The translations under genes and the position numbers were made by a program. From a crenarchaeote SCGC AAA261-N23 (GTDB taxonomy: Archaea; Thermoproteota; Thermoprotei; Gearchaeales; Gearchaeaceae): DNA of 11,496 bases. The notes under the pieces are model-generated. The model did no database searches and had not been told where the DNA came from. It saw only the letters and a list, made by a program, of their open reading frames with translations. Each line of letters begins with the position of its first letter. Position 1 is the stretch's first letter. Shown piece by piece: positions 6,824 through 11,496 of the stretch. The stretch covers positions 1-11,496 of the forward strand of contig AQVQ01000038.1 of assembly GCA_000375685.1 (NCBI GenBank), written 5' to 3'.

Positions 6824-8206
6824 ATGGCATCAATATCAGAAAAATTAAGTAAATTTGCCTATGATCTTAAAATAGAAAAAATTCCCAAAAACGTTGTTGA
6901 GAAAGCTAAGCTTCATATTTTGGATATTTTAGGAATTATACTTGCTGTTAACGAATTTCCAGATAACCTAAAAGTTATAAACTTATTCAAAGAAATGGAA
7001 GGTAAAAAGGAAAGTTCTGTTCTTGGAACAAATATAAAGATTCCTGCTGCAAATGCTGCATTTGTAAATTCATATTTATCTCATTGTGTTGATTACGATG
7101 ACACTCATTTAGGATCAGTTATACACCAAAGTACAACAATTGTTCCAACAGCTTTAGCTTTAGCTGAAAAACTCAACAAAGATGGAAAAGAAATACTTGA
7201 AGCTGTCATTGCAGGATATGAAGTTAATTCAAGAATTGGTTTAATAGCTCCAGGGAAATTTCATCTAAGAGGATTTCATCCTACATCAACCGTTGGAGTA
7301 TTTGGAGCAACAGTTACAGCTGGTAAACTACTTGATTTGAATGAAGAACAATTAGCAAATGCTATGGGAATAGCAGGTAGCATGGCTAGTGGGATACTTC
7401 AAGGTATAGTTGAAGGTGTAGCTGTCAAGCCTTTCCATCCTGCAATTGCTTCTCATCTTTCTATAATAGCAGCAAATATTGCAAAGCTTGGCTTTCTAGG
7501 ACCGAAGGAAATATTTGAAGGGAAATTTGGTGTTTTCAATACATACCTAAAAGGAGAAGAGTTCGTTTTTGAAAACGCAATAAAGGATCTGGAAGAAAAT
7601 TGGGAAACATTGAATATATCATTCAAGCCATATCCTGCTTGTCATGCAACACATTCAAGTATAGATATAGCAAGGATATTTAAAGATAAATACAAGATAG
7701 GCTTGGATGAAGTTGAAAGTATAAACTTTTATGTTCCGAAGTTAACCATGGATTTGGTTGTTGAACCTATTGAAGAAAGATTAAGACCTTCAACACCTTA
7801 CTCTGCCAAATTTAGCTTAAACTATACTGTAATCAAGGCCTTTCAAAAGGGATGGGTAGGCATATGGGACTTTACTGAAGAATCTATTAAAGATGAGAAC
7901 ACATTAAAATATATGAAAATTGTTAAGGCTTACCATGAAAAATCCTTCGATAAATATGGCGATAAAGTAATTCCAGCAAAAGCTGTTCTATTTACTAAGG
8001 ATGGGAAAAGATACGAAGAGACAGTTATAAATCATAAAGGTACTCCTGATAATCCGCTGACCAAAGAAGAAGTAATAACAAAGTTTGAAGATAATTTGAA
8101 TCCAACAATTTATAATAAAGTTAAAAAGGAGATAATAGACTTAATTTCTAACTTTGAAAACAAAAAAATTGTAGATTTAATTGAAACAATTTCTTTAAAA
8201 AATTAA
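6824..8206 (+). CDS. MmgE/PrpD family protein (cis-aconitate decarboxylase / 2-methylcitrate dehydratase-like)
   Basis: A 460-residue protein of the two-domain MmgE/PrpD fold at the usual family length. The helical domain carries DYDDTHL (90-96) followed by His101, FHPTSTVGVFGA with His152 (151-162) and VKPFHPA with Lys202 (201-207). The smaller lid domain follows from about residue 265, with YPACHATHSS (270-279). These match in order the active-site Asp/Thr/His, second His, Lys and third His described for cis-aconitate decarboxylase (IRG1), but the same positions are broadly conserved in 2-methylcitrate dehydratase and uncharacterised members. Activity therefore cannot be fixed. Beside a CitE-type lyase and hotdog hydratases, making itaconate or handling another branched tricarboxylic acid is a reasonable inference. 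The next gene begins 1 nt after its stop. Confidence 0.92.
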   Translation: MASISEKLSKFAYDLKIEKIPKNVVEKAKLHILDILGIILAVNEFPDNLKVINLFKEMEGKKESSVLGTNIKIPAANAAFVNSYLSHCVDYDDTHLGSVIHQSTTIVPTALALAEKLNKDGKEILEAVIAGYEVNSRIGLIAPGKFHLRGFHPTSTVGVFGATVTAGKLLDLNEEQLANAMGIAGSMASGILQGIVEGVAVKPFHPAIASHLSIIAANIAKLGFLGPKEIFEGKFGVFNTYLKGEEFVFENAIKDLEENWETLNISFKPYPACHATHSSIDIARIFKDKYKIGLDEVESINFYVPKLTMDLVVEPIEERLRPSTPYSAKFSLNYTVIKAFQKGWVGIWDFTEESIKDENTLKYMKIVKAYHEKSFDKYGDKVIPAKAVLFTKDGKRYEETVINHKGTPDNPLTKEEVITKFEDNLNPTIYNKVKKEIIDLISNFENKKIVDLIETISLKN

Positions 8207-8207
8207 G

Positions 8208-8710
8208 TTGAAATTCGGAAATATAAAGTTTGGAATTTATGTAATGATTCAATCTCCGCTAAACACGAACGTTTATCAAAAATTCCAAGAGTCTTTAGAA
8301 TATGTAAGAATGGCTGATAAATATGGTTTTGATGCAGTTTTTTGTGGCCAACACTATTTAACTTATCCATATACAATGCTTCAACTGATACCTTTTCTTT
8401 CAAGAATAATGGCCGAAAGTAAAAGGCTGTACTTTGGAACGGGAATACTTTTATTAGCACTTTATAATCCTGTTGATGTTGCTGAAACAATTGCGTCAAT
8501 GGATATTATTAGCGGCGGAAGATTAATCTTTGGTGTTGGATTGGGATATAGAGAAGAAGAATATGACGCATTCGGAATTTCTAAAGAAGACGCACCCAAA
8601 AGATTTAATGAATGCTTAGCAGCGGTTAAGATGTTATGGACACAGGATATTGTCAACTTTGAAGGTAAATATTTCAAGCTTAAAAACGTTAGATTGACCA
8701 TAAAGCCATT
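8208..8710 (+). CDS. LLM-class flavin-dependent oxidoreductase, N-terminal part (split by inversion)
   Basis: This is the N-terminal 168 residues of a bacterial-luciferase-like (LLM) monooxygenase/reductase using FMN or F420. It begins with a TTG codon 1 nt after the PrpD-like stop; the Met-Lys-Phe-Gly start and the following IKFGIYVMIQ fit the family's first beta strand. The signature SGGRLIFGVGLGYREEEYDAFG is at residues 102-123. The frame follows the family to ..RLTIKP (up to 8707) and then leaves it at 8710/8711, ending at a chance stop at 8760-8762. The missing 173 residues are on the minus strand at 10879-11401. Joining the two restores a continuous 341-residue protein, the normal length. 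The break is probably not biological. The substrate is unknown. Confidence 0.9.
8616..8710. repeat. Inverted repeat, internal copy (matches 11402-11496)
   Basis: These 95 bp within the LLM gene recur as an exact reverse complement at the last 95 bases of the window. Identity ends at 8710: the next base is T here and G (minus strand of 11401) at the other copy. The terminal copy continues correctly into the LLM C-terminal part, whereas this copy continues into the DRE-TIM gene. Confidence 0.96.
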
Positions 8711-9337
8711 TCTCTCACCTATTCCCATTAATGTACAACCAACAAAATCCGCACCAGCATAGATAGCGCTTACAGAATTCGCCACTGATAAACCATAATC
8801 ATTATGAAAATGTACAGATATTTTTGATTCAACGCTCTGTTTTACCTTTTTAACAATTTCATATGACTTCTTAGGATTTATCTCACCTAGAGAGTCAGCT
8901 AGTTGAATTGAATCCACACCTATTCCGTTCAATTTCTTTGCTAATTTTATAAGTTCTTCTTCTTGAAGGTTTGAGATATTAACTATTGCAACATCAAGCA
9001 ATTTATTTTTCGACTTCGCATACCTGATTAAATCTAAAATCTTGTCTATGTCTTCGATTTTAAAAGGCAAATATAGAGAAATATTTGCACCCGTATTATC
9101 AATGAGATCTATATCTTCTTTTTTTATTCTTCCTAATGCAAAAGTTTCTTTGAATACCTTTTTATCTACAATAACCTTAGTTGCCTCAAATTCGCTTCTA
9201 TGGGCAGAAGGATGGGAAACAATTGCTCTTTCGATTCCAGCATCTGATATCAATTTAGCAAGATGAATTTTTTCTTCAAATTTAAAAGCAACATTTGGGG
9301 ATTGTAATCCTTCCCTTAATGTGTCGTCGATTATCAC
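8705..9337 (-). CDS. DRE-TIM metallolyase/synthase (HMG-CoA lyase / citramalate-homocitrate synthase superfamily), 3' end missing
   Basis: The N-terminal 211 residues of a DRE-TIM barrel enzyme are present. Motifs are DDTLREGLQSPNV (4-16, the metal and catalytic Arg loop), LADSLGEI (146-153), the metal-binding HFHNDYGLSVAN (176-187, H-x-H plus Asn), and GIGERNG (205-211, normally followed by N). The start is GTG at 9337; a TAA closes the frame shortly upstream, and a TATA box 26 nt away supports a leaderless start. At 8710 the sequence passes into inverted LLM sequence, so the following 80 in-frame residues to 8462 are antisense artefact. A family member would be about 300 residues or more. 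DTLREGxQSPxV resembles LeuA/homocitrate/citramalate synthases more than classical HMG-CoA lyases (PRDGLQN), but GLQ is lyase-like, so synthase versus lyase is open. Confidence 0.88.
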
Positions 9338-9357
9338 TTCAGAAAATTTTTAAAGCA

Positions 9358-9368
9358 AATATATAAAC
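9358..9368 (-). promoter_or_regulatory. TATA box of the DRE-TIM gene
   Basis: The minus strand reads GTTTATATATT, centred at about 9363 and 26 nt before the GTG at 9337. This spacing makes the GTG the first transcribed codon or nearly so. It supports the GTG start even though no Shine-Dalgarno is present. Confidence 0.55.
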
Positions 9369-9385
9369 GTTCTTATATTTCTAAC

Positions 9386-9395
9386 ACTTATATCT
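9386..9395 (+). promoter_or_regulatory. TATA-like element of the CoA-transferase gene
   Basis: ACTTATATCT is centred at about 9390, predicting transcription start near 9416 and a very short leader before the ATG at 9423. It shares an 85-bp divergent promoter region (9338-9422) with the DRE-TIM gene. A second TATA-like CTTATATTTC at 9372-9381 is an alternative. Confidence 0.4.
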
Positions 9396-9422
9396 TCTAA
9401 AATAGATTTAATATTGTAATCA

Positions 9423-10886
9423 ATGAAAGTGGAAGATTTATCTTCTAAGATAGCTTCTCCCGAGGAAGCAATTAAGAAATATTTTCCTAAAAAAGGGATA
9501 ATTGCTTTTGGTGGCATGGCTGGCACTTCCTACCCTAAAGCTATTCCAAAAAAGCTATCTGAATTAATACAAAAAGGTGAGTTTGATGCAAGCGATTATG
9601 TTATTTTGAGCGGAGGAACTGAGACTATGGAATTTGAAAGTTGGATTAGTAACTTAAAAATATCAAGAAAGTTTCCTCTTGGTGCTTCCTCCACAATATT
9701 AAGAGACCCAGTAAATGAAAGGAAAATACCTGCAATGGATTATTGGTTATATGAATTTTCAAGCTTGATTAGCAGAGGAGTATTATCTAGGAAGATTGGA
9801 AACATAGACTTAACTATAATTGAGGCGACGGGAATTGATGATGAAGGAATAGTGCCTAGTTTATCTGTCGATGCCACCCCTTCGTTCATTGAGAATTCAA
9901 AGAAAGTAATTATAGAGCTGAATGAATCAAAGCCAAATTTAAAAGGTTTTCATGATATATTCTTGCCTAAAGCAGGAAAAGAAATAATGATTAAAAATCC
10001 TTTGGACAGAATTGGTAGAATAGTTTACAATATTCCTTTTTCTAAAATTGCTGCCATTGTTGTTACAAATGAAGAGGAAAGTGAAAAAATTCATTATAGT
10101 GGTATCACAAATGCAGATTTAAAAATTGTAGATAACATAATAGATTTTCTACTAAAAGAAATAAAAGAAGATGAAAATTTAAGAAGCGAATATTTTACAC
10201 TTCAGCCTGCTGCAGGACCTGTTGCTGGTGCTCTCTCTAGAAAAATTCACGAGTTGGAAACAAACATTTGGATTTGGGGTGAGGTGGCAGCTACATCTTG
10301 GATAGAAACGTTAAGCAGAAACGTAAAAGGAATATCCGCATCTTCAATATATACTTTGCCGGGTGAACAAAATTTTAGAAAAAAACTTTATGAAGAAATT
10401 GAAAATCTAAGAAAATATATTGTCATTAGACCATACGAAATTGCTAATAATCCACAAGTAATTGCAAGATTTTACCATGTAGTAGTTCAGCAGGCTGTAG
10501 AGGTTGATATTTATGGTAATGCAAATGTATCTCATATTGGTCCGAATTTAATGGTCGGTGTAGGTGGTTCAGGAGATCATACAAGACCTTCTTATATAAC
10601 TATTCTTGCGCTACAGTCTACAACAAGCAATGAAAAAATATCAAGAATCGTACCTTTATTACGACATGTTGATATACCTGAGCATGATGTAGATATTTTA
10701 GTAACCGAACAGGGTTGGGTAGATTTAAGATTTTTATCTCCTATAGAGAGAGCAGAAAGAATAATCGAGAAATGTGCTCATCCAAAATTTAAAGATGACT
10801 TATTTGAATATTTGGGAAAAATCAAAAAAATTAAAGGTCATGAACCTTATGAAATAAATCATGCTTTAAAATATTGGTTTAGTTGA
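9423..10886 (+). CDS. Acetyl-CoA hydrolase / CoA-transferase (Cat1/AarC type)
   Basis: A 487-residue class I CoA-transferase of the acetyl-CoA hydrolase family, normally moving CoA between succinyl-CoA, acetyl-CoA or propionyl-CoA and a free carboxylate, or hydrolysing the thioester. Motifs are FGGMAGTSYPKAIP (29-42), a WGEV block with candidate catalytic Glu287 (285-288), the C-terminal-domain signature QQAVEVDIYGNANVSH (356-371), the CoA-binding glycine loop GVGGSGDHTR (379-388), and TEQGWVDLRFLSP (428-440). It is full length with an intact N-terminal domain. It is divergent from the DRE-TIM gene, and its stop overlaps the LLM stop tail-to-tail by 8 nt. A related CoA-transferase (RipA/Ict) activates itaconate in bacterial itaconate clusters that also hold a MaoC hydratase and a CitE lyase. 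The acceptor acid here is inference. Confidence 0.93.
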   Translation: MKVEDLSSKIASPEEAIKKYFPKKGIIAFGGMAGTSYPKAIPKKLSELIQKGEFDASDYVILSGGTETMEFESWISNLKISRKFPLGASSTILRDPVNERKIPAMDYWLYEFSSLISRGVLSRKIGNIDLTIIEATGIDDEGIVPSLSVDATPSFIENSKKVIIELNESKPNLKGFHDIFLPKAGKEIMIKNPLDRIGRIVYNIPFSKIAAIVVTNEEESEKIHYSGITNADLKIVDNIIDFLLKEIKEDENLRSEYFTLQPAAGPVAGALSRKIHELETNIWIWGEVAATSWIETLSRNVKGISASSIYTLPGEQNFRKKLYEEIENLRKYIVIRPYEIANNPQVIARFYHVVVQQAVEVDIYGNANVSHIGPNLMVGVGGSGDHTRPSYITILALQSTTSNEKISRIVPLLRHVDIPEHDVDILVTEQGWVDLRFLSPIERAERIIEKCAHPKFKDDLFEYLGKIKKIKGHEPYEINHALKYWFS

Positions 10887-11496
10887 AATCATTAAAGTAT
10901 GGAATCACCTTCTCACCTACTAACTTCAATGTGTTCAAAACGTCTTCATGTTTACTGTGCGGCCAATAAATTCTAAATATTAAGAAATTAAATCCAATGT
11001 TTATTAGTTTGGAAAGTTGTTCAATACATTGGTCAGGGCTACCTATTATAAACCTTTCTTGAGCTAATTCAGCAAATTCTCTATCAAAGTGTTCCTCAGG
11101 TGGTACTACTTTATCTTGACCCCATTGATGATAAACCTTGTACTTATTTTCTAAAATTGGTTCAGCCATTCTATAAGCTTCTTCAAAATTTTCGGATACA
11201 AACAATTCCCTTAAAACAGGCTTAAATGAAGGTTCAGGATGATTATTTTTCTTTAGAATGTTCAAATAGATTTCCATTTGCCTTTTAAGGGTGTTTATTG
11301 TTACATGGGGATTCGCATACCATACGTGTCCAAGCTTAGCAACCTTCTCAACCGCCTTATCACTATTTGCCGCAATCCAAATGGGAGGATATGGTTTTTG
11401 CAATGGCTTTATGGTCAATCTAACGTTTTTAAGCTTGAAATATTTACCTTCAAAGTTGACAATATCCTGTGTCCATAACATCTTAACCGCTGCTAA
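10879..11496 (-). CDS. LLM-class flavin-dependent oxidoreductase, C-terminal part (split by inversion)
   Basis: This encodes residues 137-341 of the LLM protein whose N-terminal part is at 8208-8710. The first 31 codons plus two bases (11402-11496) duplicate residues 137-168 exactly. Beyond them the frame runs on smoothly as LQKPYPPIWIAANSDKAVEKVAKLG and ends TLKLVGEKVIPYFNDFN. The PPIWIAA.S strand is the expected family segment after TIKP. The Met at 11481 is internal (M142), not a start. The window ends inside the gene. The 3' end overlaps the CoA-transferase stop by 8 nt in convergent orientation, which in the corrected map means LLM and CoA-transferase are convergent neighbours. Confidence 0.92.
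   Translation of the reverse strand, partial: LAAVKMLWTQDIVNFEGKYFKLKNVRLTIKPLQKPYPPIWIAANSDKAVEKVAKLGHVWYANPHVTINTLKRQMEIYLNILKKNNHPEPSFKPVLRELFVSENFEEAYRMAEPILENKYKVYHQWGQDKVVPPEEHFDREFAELAQERFIIGSPDQCIEQLSKLINIGFNFLIFRIYWPHSKHEDVLNTLKLVGEKVIPYFNDFN
11402..11496. repeat. Terminal inverted repeat, right copy (matches 8616-8710)
   Basis: The last 95 bases of the window are an exact reverse complement of 8616-8710. A repeat ending precisely at the sequence end is typical of a contig broken at a fork in an assembly graph. 95 is an odd number that would suit a k-mer length. Confidence 0.96.

Noticed and set aside
8203..8499. 98-codon minus-strand ORF opposite the LLM gene
   Set aside because: Antisense shadow of the LLM N-terminal domain.
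8462..8704. C-terminal 80 codons of the minus-strand ORF that contains the DRE-TIM enzyme
   Set aside because: Antisense to the genuine LLM coding sequence. The family match stops at GERNG exactly at the inversion junction, so this is read-through of a chimeric join.
8711..8762. Plus-strand extension of the LLM frame to the stop at 8760-8762
   Set aside because: Seventeen codons past the junction, antisense to the DRE-TIM gene, with no family similarity.
9042..9266. 74-codon plus-strand ORF inside the DRE-TIM gene
   Set aside because: Antisense shadow of well-conserved coding sequence.
8616..11496. Site-specific invertible DNA switch flanked by 95-bp inverted repeats
   Set aside because: Considered but ranked below artefact: no recombinase gene is present, both breakpoints destroy coding sequence, the repeat is simply LLM coding sequence, and it ends exactly at the sequence end.
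1..11496. tRNA, rRNA or CRISPR array
   Set aside because: No cloverleaf-like GC-rich segment, no rRNA-like stretch and no regularly spaced repeats were seen by eye on either strand.

Overview
The window looks like a fragment of an AT-rich archaeal genome, probably a hot-environment Thermoproteota/Sulfolobales-like or Thermoplasmata-like lineage. Several features support an archaeal origin. G+C is roughly one third by eye. Arginine is almost always AGA/AGG, and the proteins are rich in Lys, Ile and Glu. TATA-like boxes sit about 26 nt before start codons, several genes appear leaderless with GTG or TTG starts, and genes are packed with ATGA overlaps and little Shine-Dalgarno signal. The exact taxon cannot be fixed from the sequence alone.

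Layout. Positions 1-3188 are a decaying stretch. It holds the 3' end of an acyl-CoA synthetase, a multiply broken D-2-hydroxyacid dehydrogenase, one intact alpha/beta hydrolase on the minus strand, and a broken amidohydrolase. An intact Rieske-type [2Fe-2S] protein (3191-3562) survives directly behind the amidohydrolase remnant. Positions 3714-8710 are a tight plus-strand run behind a good TATA box: acyl-CoA dehydrogenase, two hotdog (MaoC-like) hydratase subunits, a CitE/HpcH-type acyl-CoA lyase, an MmgE/PrpD-family protein, and the N-terminal part of a luciferase-like (LLM) flavin oxidoreductase. Positions 8705-9337 (minus) carry the N-terminal two thirds of a DRE-TIM metallolyase/synthase. 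It is divergent from a Cat1-type acetyl-CoA hydrolase/CoA-transferase (9423-10886, plus). The C-terminal part of the LLM gene lies on the minus strand at the right end.

Structural anomaly. Both ends of the window are exact reverse complements of internal sequence: 1-87 matches 6734-6820 (87 bp) and 11402-11496 matches 8616-8710 (95 bp). Re-inverting 8711-11401 rebuilds one uninterrupted 341-residue LLM gene, so the right part is scrambled as given. The simplest reading is a complete contig from an amplified single-cell or metagenome assembly. On that reading the joins at 87/88 and 8710/8711 are chimeric inversions and the ends are hairpin forks in the assembly graph. A real invertible segment is possible but less likely.

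Function. The set CoA-transferase + hotdog hydratase + CitE-type lyase is the same three-step set used for itaconate/citramalate breakdown (acid to CoA ester, hydration, C-C cleavage to acetyl-CoA and pyruvate) and resembles mesaconyl-CoA/methylmalyl-CoA chemistry. The MmgE/PrpD protein (a family that includes cis-aconitate decarboxylase and 2-methylcitrate dehydratase) and an acyl-CoA dehydrogenase with its likely catalytic Glu in the isovaleryl-CoA-type position fit a branched C5-dicarboxylate module. This pathway is inference. The two hotdog proteins look like complementary halves: one keeps the GD aspartate without the active-site His, the other keeps the His with Asn in place of the Asp.
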